A stretch of DNA of 64,000 nucleotides from Clavulina sp. PMI_390 (Eukaryota > Basidiomycota > Agaricomycetes > Cantharellales > Hydnaceae): assembly GCA_015039315.1 (NCBI GenBank), contig WIDE01000008.1, positions 297,341 to 361,340 of the forward strand, read 5' to 3'. The notes under the pieces are model-generated. The model ran no database searches, was not told the origin of the DNA, and saw only the letters and a program-made list of their open reading frames with translations. Position numbers and translations under genes: made by a program. Shown here piece after piece: positions 1 to 12,134 of this stretch (position 1 is its first letter; each line of letters opens with the position of its first letter).

Positions 1-692
1 AAGTCTTCATGGTAAATCAGAAGCCCTGAAATGGACCTGAGACCTGCAGGGATACCTCCCACAAAAACGCCGAAGCATGACAGGCTGAAATATCCGAGTG
101 AGTGGCCAATAACGATATCGAGGATTCGTAATTTTGGGAGGAAGTGAAGTAAAGTAAGGAGAACGCCATAAGGTCCCCCGCGGATCGCAAGGCCAGTCCT
201 AAGACCGTGCGTAGGAAGTGCCTTCAAGATGTGTTCCAGATCCTGAGAAGCCTTTCCACCCAAATCAGAGATTGACCCGCTGATTTTGTTGCGGTCGTCA
301 TAGTCGTTGTTACATCGGGAAACCATAGAATCCAGATCCCGATATCCATAGATAACACCATCACGCATCGATGGGAGGGTAATTTCGTGGACGTATTTGC
401 CAAGCGCTGGCCGCATAATGATCGCTCGCGTGAGCTGGTAAAAACGGTATACGAAATGACGCTCTTCTGTGGTTCCTTCGCACTCAGGGTAGAAGATGTC
501 GCGGTAGAGGAGGCTTTCGGCTATCGTCCGAAACTGCCGCGACACATATGTGCAGTTCAAGACATCCTGATTTACGCGAAACTTCGCGGATGCGTCGAGC
601 TTTTCAGCCGCTGCCTTTTCATCTGCAGTAGGCTCGAGTGTGTGTAACACAAGAATAGCAATCTCAGCAGGCAAGTCGGCCCAAACGCCCAT
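1..692 (-). CDS. F-box-like protein, copy A (3' part outside window)
   Basis: The frame is open from an ATG at 692 down to the window edge, about 230 codons, with no stop, so the gene is cut by the window and not broken. The N-terminus (MGVWADLPAEIAILVL) and a following VSRQFR..AESLLYRDI stretch look like the F-box region of basidiomycete F-box/LRR-like proteins, which recruit targets to SCF ubiquitin ligases. The protein aligns along its whole visible length with the gene at 1537-3229 and shares the same start context, so the two are tandem paralogues. The start at 692 is preferred because the ATG is conserved in both copies, while upstream codons differ and include no shared ATG. Assignment to the F-box family is by pattern only; the target is unknown. 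Confidence 0.6.
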   Translation of the reverse strand, partial: MGVWADLPAEIAILVLHTLEPTADEKAAAEKLDASAKFRVNQDVLNCTYVSRQFRTIAESLLYRDIFYPECEGTTEERHFVYRFYQLTRAIIMRPALGKYVHEITLPSMRDGVIYGYRDLDSMVSRCNNDYDDRNKISGSISDLGGKASQDLEHILKALPTHGLRTGLAIRGGPYGVLLTLLHFLPKLRILDIVIGHSLGYFSLSCFGVFVGGIPAGLRSISGLLIYHED

Positions 693-1536
693 GATGACGA
701 CGGTGGAGTTCAAGATGACAGTGAGGAGCAGAGCCTTCGCTTGAGTTTGTTAGTGTTGTGTCGTTGTGGCCCAACCTGAAAGTCCTCATACTTCATCAAT
801 TCATCACATAACTTAGCACTTCATTAGGTCTCTTGAATATCACCCAATAATGTTCAATAGTGCGTCTTAAGCCTCAAAGCTCAGATGCGCGCACTTATAT
901 ATATGATCACATCATATTTTATTGTGGCCTAATCGAGCGCTCATCCGAATTGGGGCCTGCTATTCGGTCGATGAACCTGTAATTGGTATGCACACCCGGA
1001 GCCAGTGGAATTAAGGATGTTAATATAGTGCACTGGTACTGCCGAGCAGGCTCGTCCTGGTGGCATTTTTGTCCCCCCAGCAGCCTCAGCTTTTCAATTG
1101 TTGTTCGGAGTTGAGACTCTGCGATCATCAGAGCATCACAAGATCAAGAACGTCGACTATTGCGTTGTACTAATGAAGCCACGGAAGGTAAAGTTTAATA
1201 TCCTTTTGTTCGCGTAGTCTTTGCGAATGAGTGCGGGTATGAACATGTCTCAGAGTGGGAAGCACCTTGGACGCGCATCCTCACGTTTGTGGCGTGTCTT
1301 ATTGTGCTTGTTTGGACCGCAGGCCGCAATAAGCGCTGCTGCCATGGTAGACAACATTGCGCAGAACAAGGCTTGAAAGTGGATTGTAGTGAACATGATA
1401 TTTTCGGCCTCATGTAAGTGTAGGTCGTTCGTCTGATACGTGTTTCACTCTGACATCAAAATTCTAGGCACCCTCTACCTCAATCCCAGGGACGGAACTT
1501 CTCGTTCTGGCCCTCCGTTTTCTCGAACAGCTTACA
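693..1536. other. intergenic region upstream of copy A
   Basis: This stretch is the promoter side of copy A and the 3' side of copy B. About 115 bp at 931-1050 is closely related to 3305-3425 upstream of copy B, so the tandem duplication included promoter sequence. Apart from the indel at 764-930 nothing else is recognisable. Short open frames here lack codon or splice support. Confidence 0.5.
764..930. repeat. about 158-bp insertion/deletion flanked by TTGTGGCCY direct repeats
   Basis: Upstream of copy A, a 9-bp direct repeat (TTGTGGCCC at 764-772 and TTGTGGCCT at 922-930) brackets about 150 bp that is absent from the matching place upstream of copy B (around 3295-3312). The sequences on both sides align between the copies. 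Either a small element inserted with a target duplication, or copy B lost the piece by recombination between the repeats. No terminal inverted repeats are obvious. Confidence 0.5.
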
Positions 1537-3229
1537 TCAATCCCCATAGGATACTCCCTACATGGAATGCCGGGAGATAAGACGGGAAGTAACAGTTAGA
1601 GTTGGTGAAGGCAGGCGCATGAAAGGGTAACAACAAGGGAACTCACAAAGATTGAGCCTTTCATTGGCGGCTGCAGTGCTGGCATCTGTTTTGCGAGACC
1701 AATCACCAGGTCATTATCGGAGTAATCATAGTAAGATGACCCTTTCAGACTGATGCTGATCAATGAAGGGATATGATGGCGGGTGAAGCGAATACTGTGC
1801 GGGATCCCTGTGCGCTCTATGAGGTCTGGCAATTCCTTGATCTTCAAAAACAGCTCGAGTGAAGTAAGGTTTGGTGGGAGCAGCTTGTCCATGGGGTTGC
1901 GGGCAACAGTAGTCTTCTCGCCGCCGTTTTTAGCAACGGAGAGGATGAGGACCCTAGGGGAGATGCGGAGCGTCTCAAGCGCCACTAATCCAGACAGCGA
2001 GCCGATAAATGGTTCGTCATCATCTATCGAGTCCATCAGGTCAATATCAAGTACGAGTTCTCTGAGAGTTGAGGCATGGCCCAGAAGTCCGGGAAGGAAC
2101 TGAGCAGGTCGGAATAGGTGGCAGCTCGGTCCCCAATCAAGTGTCGTGTTCTCAAATTTCTCCAAATGCGACGGGATGGTAAGAATTTTGTTGACGAGTT
2201 GGCAAGAGACAGCTGCCCTGCCGATGTGGAGAGTCGTTATTGAGGACGATCGCGCAGGAAGAGCATAGCCGTCAGGAGTTTCTATGAATTTGGGTAGGTT
2301 GATAGATCCATTTGACGGCAGGGCGTTTAAAATAGAGAATGGTGTAGTGGCGATATCTATACCAAGCTGTAGATGCTCTGAGACATCATCATTCTCATCT
2401 GCCTCATGTGCATCGAACGCGAAGGATTTGAGAGATGGTAGTGCCATGAATGGGAGAACTTCTTCAGTGTGGAAACCACAACGGATCTACGGGACAGTGA
2501 GAGGGAGCTGAGATCCACATGATTCGTGCATACCTCATATTCTTCATGGAAAACTAGAAGCTCTGAAACGGATGTGAGACCTGCAGGGATACCTCCCACA
2601 AAAGCTCCAAAACATGATAGGGCAATAAACTCGAGCTGCTCTCCAACATCGATAGTGAGGCTTTGTAATCGAGGGAGGAAGTGGAACAAAGCAATAAGAA
2701 CACCGCATGGTCCCCCGCGAACTATTAAGCCATTTCTAAGCCCACGCGCGGGAAGAGCCTTCAAGATGTGCTCCAGGTCTCCAGTAGCTGCCCCACCTAA
2801 CTCGAAGAGTGACTCGTTGATTTCGTCCAGGTCGCCATAGTTGGTGTTGGATTTGGAAATTATAGCATCGACATCCCAATAGTCATAGGTGAGATTGTGG
2901 CCCATTGACGGGATGCTGAGTTTGTGAACATATTTTCCGAGCATTGGCCGCATAACGATTGCTCGTGTGAGCTTGAAAAGACGGTACAAGAAAGGACGTT
3001 CTTCTGTGATTTTCTCGTTTCCAGGGAGCCAGATGTCACGGTAGAGCAGACTTTCGACTATCGCTCGAAATTGTCGCGACACGTACGTGCAGTTCACGAG
3101 ATCTTGATTCACGCGAAACCTGGTCGCCCCGTCGAGCTTTTCAGCCGCTTCCTTTTCATCCGCAGTAGATTCAAGTGCGCGTAACACAAGAATAGCGATT
3201 TCAGCAGGCAAGTCGGCCCAAACGCCCAT
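1537..3229 (-). CDS. F-box-like protein, copy B
   Basis: Proposed three-exon gene. Exon 1 runs 3229-2534 and begins MGVWADLPAEIAILVLRALE. Intron 1 is 2487-2533, with a GTATGC donor and CCGTAG acceptor. Exon 2 runs 2486-1647. Intron 2 is 1558-1646, with a GTGAGT donor, a CTAAC branch point and a TGTAG acceptor. Exon 3 is a 21-nt tail ending at 1537. If intron 2 is retained, the frame stops at 1596 instead. The N-terminal F-box-like segment with VSRQFRAIVESLLYRDI is followed by leucine-rich stretches, an SCF substrate-receptor-like architecture. It is a tandem paralogue of the truncated gene at 1-692. Target and function are unknown. Confidence 0.62.
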
Positions 3230-3641
3230 GATGGTGACGATGGGGTTCAAGTCGACAGTGGGGAGCAGAGTCTTCGCTCGAGTTTGTGAGTGTTGTGTTG
3301 TTGGGCCATAATCGAGCGCTTAGCCGAATTGGGGCCTGCTATTCGTTCGATGAACCTGTAATTGGGATACACATTCGGAGCCAGTGGTATTAAGGATGTT
3401 AATCTAGTGCACTAGTAATGCCGACCAGGAGGAGCATCCAGAGCACTCGTGATAAGTGACCTTGTGAGGCAGGCTACAGGCAGCACATTTAATTACAGTG
3501 GATAACATGGAAGTTGTGAGAGGTGAATCAAGGAGAAAGACTAATGAGGTCATGAACAATCAATGGACGTTTAATGGAGCAGCAAAAGGGTCCGTAGCGC
3601 AGAGCAGCGGGGAAGATTCGAGAACGAGCGCAGAAGAGCAT
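3230..3641. other. intergenic, copy B promoter and Ykt6 3' side
   Basis: 3305-3425 is the duplicated promoter block shared with 931-1050. The rest, up to the Ykt6 stop, shows no gene or repeat that can be supported. Confidence 0.4.
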
Positions 3642-4470
3642 CTACATAATAACGCAGCACGAGTTCTGCTGCAAGTTGGGAGAGAATAGATGTTAGGCCA
3701 TTGTCTTCAATATAAGATGCTTGATCATGAGGCCGTACCTTCTTCGCAGACTTGTAGAACATCTTGGTCGATGCACTCAAGTTCCCAGATCGCTCTACAA
3801 GGTCATCCAACTTGGTCCCGCGTTCCAGCACACCTTCGATGGTCTTGTGCTGTATATACAATCTTGTGGTTAGAACGGCGATCTTCAGCGGCGGATTCGG
3901 CATGTCGATCACATACCAGAATAATCTTGGTCTCATCCAGTTCAGCCTGAACTTTCATGATAGCATCTGCCTGCTTCGGATCCTGGTATTTCTCCAAGTA
4001 GGTTGCGAGTTGTGGGAATTGGATCGAAGATGGGTTCCCGTAAGAAGCTTGGGGCACGGCAGTGCTGAACTCATCCAACACTTTGGATAGCAGCGAAAAG
4101 GCGGGTCGGAGAGGGTACTCTCCACCGACAATCATAACGCCTACAACAAATTTTGGGCAAAAGGGGGGTGACTGCGGCTTAGTTGCGTATCCGCGTGGAG
4201 GTCGGCCAACTACATACCAACGAGTGATTCCGGCCCTCCCCTGTTATAGACATGGGCAGTGTATCCCTTCTCCTGGACGCTCTGTCTCTGCCCAGGCTCG
4301 GTGCGCTCGGCGACAGTCTTCGAGAAGAAGTTCATGAACTCTTGTACACTGCCCTTCTGGTAGAACGAGAACGAGGACAAATCAAAGGCGGACGACAGGA
4401 TCGTGGACGACTGTCCGGACTTTGCTTGCAGGACGACAAGCCCGTAGATCTTCATCGTAGTGGTAGACAT
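3642..4470 (-). CDS. YKT6: R-SNARE Ykt6 (longin domain, prenylated)
   Basis: Four exons (4470-4218, 4140-3917, 3849-3739, 3668-3642) sum to 615 nt, 204 residues plus stop, the usual Ykt6 length. The N-terminal longin domain contains [22 protein letters not shown] and [16 protein letters not shown]. The R-SNARE motif follows, with [18 protein letters not shown] and [20 protein letters not shown]. The last exon has only nine codons (QNSCCVIM and stop), giving a CVIM CaaX box for prenylation preceded by a second cysteine that can be palmitoylated. Ykt6 is an essential fusion SNARE acting in ER-Golgi, endosome-vacuole and autophagosome traffic. The gene is divergent from the one at 4609, with 138 bp between starts including a CACGTG at 4565-4570. 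The start at 4470 ([10 protein letters not shown]) is the first ATG; an in-frame ATG 15 nt later is also possible. Confidence 0.93.
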
Positions 4471-4608
4471 GTTGGCAAGAAGGAGAGAGGTGTGAGTCAG
4501 GGAGAAAGTCAGAAATCCTGTGCTTGCTGTCCCAAGTCCTTGATGAAGGGGGTGTTGTGTGGCTCACGTGCACATTTCCCACGCCTCTCCCAACACTTCA
4601 CCAAAAAT

Positions 4609-5599
4609 ATGCCAAGGAAGGTGCAACGAAAACCAGCCTCGAATGATTCCGATTCAGACTCGGATGCTCCTGAGACAGTTCAGAAAAGTGCAGCGAGAGA
4701 GGGTGCTCTTGGTAAAGAGCGAGCTGTGAAGGACTTTCATGCTTCGTCAGTATCTAGCGATGCACCTCCGATAGAGCTGTGGCCATTGACCTTTTCCAAT
4801 CATCTTTAGTACAGCAAAGAAACGGAAAGAGGCTAATCGGGCTAGAGATGAGGCTCGGAAATCTGCCGCTGATGAACGTCGCCGAAAAACTGCTTCCTCC
4901 AGCTCTGCTCTCAAATCTTCACCGCATGCTAGTTTCGATGATGTCGATGAAGACGATGATGATAGAGAGCTCTCGCCGGAAACTCTACGGCTTCAAGAGC
5001 GTATGGAGAGGTCAATGCAACAAGCTGATGCAGAAAGCGACGATCCCGACGATGAGCTCGATGACTCTTTCGGGTCTGAGGAGGACGAGCCCACTGCTCA
5101 ACCTCCATCAACAAAAACCAAATCAAAGTCCAAAGCCTCACCTTCAGCCCCTTCTAAATCTCAAGCCAAAACTCCCCCATCCACACACTTGAAATCCTTC
5201 CCTGATATCGACGACCTCGATGACGATGTCTTTGAGGGAGCGTTTGCAGCCGTGAAGGAGCATGAAGCTCGAAGGGCACGAAAAGAAGAGCGGCTGAAAA
5301 ATAAAGCTGCCAAAAAGGGGAAGCAGAAGGCTACTGTTGGTAAGAAGAAGGGGAAAAAAGCCTCAGCCAAGGATGCCGTACTGGGGTGAGTAACAGTTTT
5401 GGAGTCGTGTCTTCTCAGCAAGGGAATCTCACTGTTGATCGCTCCATCGTGATATAGATCGACAGTTGTTCGTGCTTTGGCTCCAGTGACGAGGAAGGCT
5501 CCTGCACCCGAGTCCGATTCGCACAAGCAGTTCCTGAAGAGCCGACGAAAGAGTGTCAAAGGGCGTTTTGAGAGGAGACCAGGCAAGTCCATCGATTAG
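4609..5599 (+). CDS. charged nucleolar-type protein, U3 snoRNA-associated (Bud21/Utp16) family candidate
   Basis: Begins MPRKVQRKPASND at 4609 and ends GKSID-stop at 5597-5599. Intron 2 is clear at 5386-5457 (GTGAGT...ATATAG). Intron 1 lies inside 4712-4814; the best donor is GTAAAG at 4712 with CAG at 4812-4814, joining EGAL to AKKRKEAN. The protein is full of acidic serine tracts (SDSDSD, DDVDEDDDD, SDDPDDELDDSFGSEEDE) and lysine-rich runs. The conserved-looking part is the C-terminus, with VVRALAPVTRKAPAPE then KQFLKSRRKSVKGRFERR. This resembles the C-terminal signature of the U3 snoRNP-associated family of small-subunit processome factors. The composition fits a nucleolar ribosome-biogenesis protein; family assignment is from memory of motifs and is moderate. 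Confidence 0.65.
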
Positions 5600-6070
5600 C
5601 GTCTGCAATTACCTGTTGTATTGACATTTTTTTGCTTCCTGGCTGAACTCAGTGAATCTTGCTCTTTCGTCTGGGAGACCTGGTCCTGCGCTAGGCTTCG
5701 CAAGAAATCGATAGCTTGTCCTTGTACCCGTCTAATTGATTCCATTGATGATGGAGCTGGTTGAGTGGCCGTGAGGTGCCCGCTTAAGCATCGTCCTTCG
5801 TCTCTAGTTCACTTATATTCTCGCTGCAGGCGTCAAACTGTCAGAACCTTACTAAGAGGTCCCAAATATAGAGCTCAGGCATACTCGATAGGGACCCGAG
5901 TCGAAGGAAAAATAGGGAAGGCAGCTGATATATCGATACTAGTAAATGGTAGTAGTGACAAGGCTACCAGTACACCTCAGTATTATTATGACATAGGAAT
6001 CAAAAACCACGGATAACAATGGTCCAAAGCGTGCGCTCATCTATCCAATAAAGAACACTCTGAGCGACAT
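5600..6070. other. convergent 3' intergenic region
   Basis: This is the space between the ends of two convergent genes. It would hold both 3' UTRs. No coding or repeat structure is supported. Confidence 0.4.
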
Positions 6071-9000
6071 CTACTGAGTCTTCTTCTCCTCGCCATTGCC
6101 GTTCGCAATGGCAGCAAGAGCAGCCACCCTCTCCTCTTCTGCACGCCTCTTTTCACGGCGTTCCCGACCCTTCAAGACAATAGGCTTGGGTGCCAGGTCC
6201 GCGAAAAGGAACTTGCAAATGATTTCAACAACGAAGCAGCCAGCAAAGTCAATGACCATGCTTGCACACAGGCGGACCATGAACTACAATTGGCGAGGTG
6301 TTAGAACGATAAATTCGTTCGATGGAAAAAGCTTATGACTCACAGGATATTCCATCTCAACGATTTGCAGCCACCTGTTCAGTTCGGGCATGAAGTCGGT
6401 GGCACCTGAGAAAGCGACAGCACCAGCGCCGAAGAGGCCCCAGAACAAAGCTCGATTCTCGTTGATACCCTCACGGAATGGACGACCTTGGAAGTTGATG
6501 GCGAAAGTAGAAACTTGCTGAGACAGAGAAAGCAGGTAGATGGCAGTGTTGAGCAGGGATGGCGCAAACTTGGCATCAACATCAATGGGACCACGTCTAT
6601 TGAAACCCTATTAGTTGAGTCCAACACGCCCGCAGCACACTAGTGGATTCACTCACGGCTCGTATTGGTTGGATAGATCGGTAATATAGATGAGTGTGGC
6701 AATATGCAGAGCAAATTGCAAAAGCACAGATAGGAGCACGTAAAGATTGAAGATATTGCTGAGGGGTCGCTCCTTGGAAAGCTTGTCCACAGGCTAATGT
6801 GATCATGGTGGTCAGGTCCACGTTCGTAAGAATGTAAGGCTCAGGACGCGACGAACCTTTGCTCGGGAGATAGTGTAGAAGCAAACAGACATCAGCATAC
6901 CAGTGATTGTCACCTGGTAATCACCAAACTTGATGCCATCGAGATACTGAACACTCAAGCTGTACGCGGTAATAAGACAGTTGAGAGCAAGAATCTTGTA
7001 CATCTGGATGGTGGCAACGAGAGTGCAGCGACCTTGGCGGATGATGTTCGTGACTGAAAAGGCGATGACGGAGGTAAGAAGAAGTGACACGATGTCAGAC
7101 GGAATGACGTACCAGCAGAGACGTTTGACAATTTGGATGTGAATGGTGCTGCGCAGGAAGCATCGCCGAGTTTGATCTTAGGGACTTCCTCCTCATCAAG
7201 ATCCGCGAGTGCGGTGGTGAGGGAATTGATATCAAACTACACGGAGGTTGGTTAGCATACGGAGTAAGAAAATCGAGTTGGCTTGAAAAGCTCGCCTTCT
7301 CCAAGGGGTTCTGCTTCCGTGCATCTGTCTGTTCAGCTTTGGCCTTCTCTTGAGCGGCTACAAGTTCGGGGTAGACACTCGCAATTGCAGCGGGAACTGG
7401 GGGAGGTGGCTGGTTGAACCTTTGCGAGATCTTCAACTGGCTCTCCCAGACTTTCTTGAGGCGCTCCTGGTTCTGGCGCTCTGCAATCTTCTTGAGATCT
7501 TCAGGACTGCCGTCGAGAAGGGCAATACCAATATCCGCTTGCTTGAGGGCTCCTACGTCGTTTGTACCATCACCAGCCATGAGTGTTGTGTAGCCGAGGT
7601 TCTTCAGGATCGTGAGGATGTATTCCTTTTGGGCAGGAGACACACGGGCGTAAACCCAGGTGTTGTCGACAAGGGTATTAATTTCGGGTTGTCCTTCGTA
7701 CTGCTTGAGTGCAGGTCCAGTCACACAGATGTCGTACTCGTCGAAGAGCTTGCGGTCCAGAGGTTCGGATGGGTTGACAGAGATCATCTTAGTCTCGTCA
7801 ACGTTGCGCCATTGGAGATCTGAGGATGAGAGGTTAGCGGTAGCAAGCAATCGAAACGAGAGAACACACACCTCGGGGATCCTTGGAACCTTCGCGAACA
7901 TCAAGGATGAGAACCTCACGATCCACAATATCAACCTCCCGAGCGACGTGGGCAGCCGTAAGCGGGTTATCACCAGTGATCATGATGCACTATAGAAGGA
8001 ATGCAATGTCAGGAGTGAAGTATAAACAATGGACATAACATACTCGGTGCGAAGAATCTGCGAGCATCTTCAGGCTAGCGACGGCGTCCTCCTTGAGGGG
8101 AGAGTGGAAGATGAGGAAGCCAACAAAAGTGAGGGCACTCTCAGCCTCTTCTCTGGTCATATGGTTGATCTAGCAGAAACTGCATTAGCAACGCAAGAAA
8201 CTAAGCCATCGTAACCCTAGAACCAACCTTGTCATTGCTCAATGTCTGTGTCTCCTTCATAGCGAGCGCGAGCACACGGCTACCACGGCGTGTGTACCAC
8301 TTGAATGTCTCGTCGTACTGCGGTGGAACAGTGGACAACATGGTCTTGATTGTCTCGGGGGCGCCTTTTACGGCAATCATGGTCTTGCCACTTTGCAGGT
8401 TGGATACGGTTGACATGCGTTTGAGAGCGGACGAGAATGCAAAGCGACGACGAATATTGATGATGGTCTTGTGGGGCGCATTCGCTGTCTTGGGGGTGAC
8501 CCTATCTATTATGATGGAAGAAAGCGTCAATACCACTCCAGAAATCTAGTTCTTGGACCAACCTTTGCTAACGGTCCAATCGAGGGCTTCCAGCGTAGTC
8601 TTCTCCATAGGGTCACCAATGATAGTACCGTCGTCGAGCTCAGCGAGAGCATGAGCGGCAGCGAGGCAAAGAGTGGTTTCACGGCTAGTTTCCTTGACGT
8701 CGATCATTGCCTTGAGATCATGAGCCCTGGTTTGACGGTGTTAGCTATGTACCTGGGGAATTCAAATAACGAACTCACTGGACGCCAACAATACCCTCGA
8801 GAACAAGGTTCTCCGCAGTGATGGTACCAGTCTTATCGAAGCAGCAAACATCAACCCGTCCGGCGAAGGGAATACGGAATGGCTCGGTACAGAAAATAGC
8901 TTTTCAGTGGAATCAGTAACTGACCCCAGGGATAGGTACTTCTGAAATTGGCTCACCAAACTTGGAGAGGGCCATGAGTGATGCATTGACAGCCATCGAC

Positions 9001-10682
9001 AACTCCATTGGAAGTTCTGGAGGCACGACACTGGTGATGATGAGGACGCAGTCGAGAAGCAGTTTCCCCTTCGGCAGTCCCTTCTCGAGACCTACGGAAC
9101 GGTCAGACTCTCTACTCAACTAGACTATGACCAGAAATGAACTGACCGTGAACCCAAACATACCAACTGGCGGCGATAGCGAAGATAAGCAAGAAGCCGA
9201 TGAACAGGAACGACTCGAAGTTGTTGGCCGAAACACGCTCCGACGAGAAGATCATCGTTCTGACCAGTTGACCTTGAGCAGTTCCGAAACCAGTTCGCAG
9301 CACCATCGCAAGGCATCCACCATCAGCGGCCATCGAGCCTCCGCTGGTGGTTTGAAGAACCTTGGTGCCACTGAACAGGGTGTTTCCTTTGTGGTCGGCA
9401 TCAATTTCGAGTCGTTCGTGAGGCTCTCGCAGCTCGATGGACTCTTTGAGGAGAGGAGTCGATTCTCCACTGAGCATTGCTTCGTTGACGATGCAAGTTC
9501 CTTGGAGAAGGAGCATATCTGCTGGTACGGTCGTTTCGGCGGCTCCACGAACTATAAAACATGATATGAGCTGCTGTGTCGTTTGTTTGACGAGGAAGGA
9601 ACGCACCAAGAGAAACAATGTCTCCAGGCAAAAGCTCGGTGGTCTGAACGGTCTCCCATTTCGAGTCACGAAGCACTTTGATGGGGAAGGGTTCTACCGA
9701 CATAGTCCTGAATTCTTGCAGAGTTTTCACCCGCTACAATTGGACAAGATTAACATGACGTGACTGCATTAGTAATGGCTTTGACATTACCTGGAAGACC
9801 ACAGTGCACTCAAACACGATGAGCATGAACAAGGTGAAGAGACTGTAGTACCAGTACTCGTCAAGGCACCAAAGAGCCACACAGAACACTTGGAAGACAA
9901 AGAACGGGGCGGTAGCATGTTCTCCAAACAGGGCTGTGAAGGACGGGATAGGGATGTTAAATTCGTTCTTTCCATACAAGCTGGTGAGGGCCTCGGTGTC
10001 TTTCGTCTTCAACCCCTTGGGATTAGAGAACGTCGAGATAGCAGGTTTGGCGGCGGAGGGGTAGGGGAGAAGGCCAAATGATTGAGTAGAGGGGTCGTAA
10101 AGGTACATATCCCTTTGGTACTCGAACGAGTACGCGGTAGTGCCGGTTTCCGTTGCCTGTAAAAGCCATATTCAGGCCGAATACAATGAAAGCAAAGTGG
10201 TCAAGCACAGACCTTCTTGATGATAGGGACCATTTCACCACTGCCGCGGTGTTTCTGTGGCACGATGCGAATGAGGTTTGCGGTCTCAACGGAAGTCGCC
10301 TATTTGGGTTCATACGAGTTAGACTGGTTGAAGTGAGGTTGGAAGATAATAAGAGGCGAGGTACCGTGCTCGAAGTGATGAGAGCCTTCGCGCCAGCACT
10401 CCACCGTGTGGCAAGGTAGCTCAAGGCATGGCCAGCTCCGAGGGCAACAGTACCAAGGAAGGTCCATTCTTCGCTTTTGACCCAGTCATCATAGCGAATA
10501 TAGTACGCATAAGCCCAGAGAGGGTACAAGCAAAGGAAAGGGAGTGCATAGATATGTAGCAAAAGTGGCCGGGCGACGTGTAACGACGCCCGGGCGATCT
10601 CCGGAGAACGCACTGCAACGTCGGTCCTTTTCAGAAATTTCCAGTCAGTGTTTGTGTTTTCCAAAATGTCTCAAACTCACAT
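6071..10682 (-). CDS. SPF1: ER P5A-type ATPase Spf1 (transmembrane helix dislocase)
   Basis: About 18 exons encode a full-length P5A ATPase. In order: N-terminal membrane segments ([34 protein letters not shown]); the [20 protein letters not shown] helix; the actuator loop [13 protein letters not shown]; the P5-specific [13 protein letters not shown] helix; the phosphorylation site DKTGT at 8823-8837; KGAPETI in the nucleotide domain; [27 protein letters not shown]-terminal helices; and a charged tail ending at 6071. Spf1/ATP13A1 sits in the ER and removes mis-inserted transmembrane helices. No ATG precedes the conserved start in frame. The best model splits it: AT at 10681-10682, intron 10627-10680 (GTGAGT...GAAAAG), then G at 10626, giving [15 protein letters not shown]. 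The convergent neighbour is the nucleolar-type gene. Confidence 0.94.
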
Positions 10683-11659
10683 TTCTGACGGTCCAACGTG
10701 GAAGTGCAAAGAAATCCGGCAGACGCGTCAATGTTACGAAGGTCACGTGACTGACTGAATTCGCAAATGTTCCTCGGCGCATGATTCGCATCTTCTGCCA
10801 GGGCGGAAGTGCTGAGACACCTATTGCTTCATAAGAATCCAAGTCTAGCTGAGATATCGTTCGAGTGAGATATCTTACTCTTCTTTTCTTGACGCCGTAC
10901 ACCCTAGGCTTGTACAAAATGGCTCGTCTGCCATTACACACAAACCAACTCGCCAGGTCTCCTTCATCCTACATCCCCTCGAGGTCTCTCGGGTGAATTT
11001 AATAGCTCTATCATCTCAATGATCCTTCTCTCCGCTTGGGAGGGCTCCCTCTAGGCTATATACTTACAAAACGTCATCACGAATGAAAATGCACTACACA
11101 AAGTCTCTTATTCACAGATGGGCTTGCCCGGAATTGTGACAGCAATATTCGATTCTCATCTACACTAGACCGCTAGAGATCGCATGTCCCGACCACTAGC
11201 ATACACCGGAAACTAGAGGCAAGCTGAATTATGACTACAAGCCATCCACCCTCTCAGCAACAACTAGTCAAATCAGCAAAGTGCCAACACAATACAAACT
11301 TCGAATCTGTTGGGTAGCAAGGCTCTGCCACTCTTTACCACCTCCACAAACGTACCTATGAGCAAGGGTGAGTAGAGTTGTAGAACTGATCTCATGCAAA
11401 CGGCCATGATAAGCTGCGTATGATTGGAACCACTCGACGTATACTACTATGACATGAGCAGTGCGTCAACCAGTAGCTCCCCTACAACCTTTGAGATTGG
11501 AAATCTTGTGGGAGGCGTGGTAGTGCTGATGAAAACTGAGTTGCGATGATGTCATGACCCCTGCTCCAGTGTAGGTGGAGTCTTGACCCGCAAGACTAGA
11601 CACCTTGAATGTAATTCAATGCGGTTTTACAGATATGGATAAACACCTGCTCGACTGAG

Positions 11660-11941
11660 NNNNNNNNNNNNNNNNNNNNNNNNNNNNNNNNNNNNNNNNN
11701 NNNNNNNNNNNNNNNNNNNNNNNNNNNNNNNNNNNNNNNNNNNNNNNNNNNNNNNNNNNNNNNNNNNNNNNNNNNNNNNNNNNNNNNNNNNNNNNNNNNN
11801 NNNNNNNNNNNNNNNNNNNNNNNNNNNNNNNNNNNNNNNNNNNNNNNNNNNNNNNNNNNNNNNNNNNNNNNNNNNNNNNNNNNNNNNNNNNNNNNNNNNN
11901 NNNNNNNNNNNNNNNNNNNNNNNNNNNNNNNNNNNNNNNNN
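11660..11941. other. run of 282 unknown bases (assembly gap)
   Basis: Continuous N characters. The true length and content are unknown; a repeat or small gene could be hidden here. Confidence 0.99.
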
Positions 11942-12134
11942 CCCATCAGTAATTCACGAGCACAATTGTAATACATAGACGATTGCGCGCGGTGCGGGGA
12001 TGAGTCACCGAGGGAGTGCAAGAAGACATGACAAGAGATATCGACCGAGATGATCAGGCACGGTTCATAAACAAGTTTTAGTGCGGTGTTGCTGGGGTTA
12101 TCGTTTGTAAGGCTGGAGATGCGAGGGTCTTGCT

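Noticed and set aside
9127..9564. 145-codon plus-strand frame
   Set aside because: Antisense to SPF1 exons carrying the SGES actuator loop.
11596..12021. Minus-strand frame of 141 codons
   Set aside because: Most of it spans unknown bases, so the open frame is an artefact.
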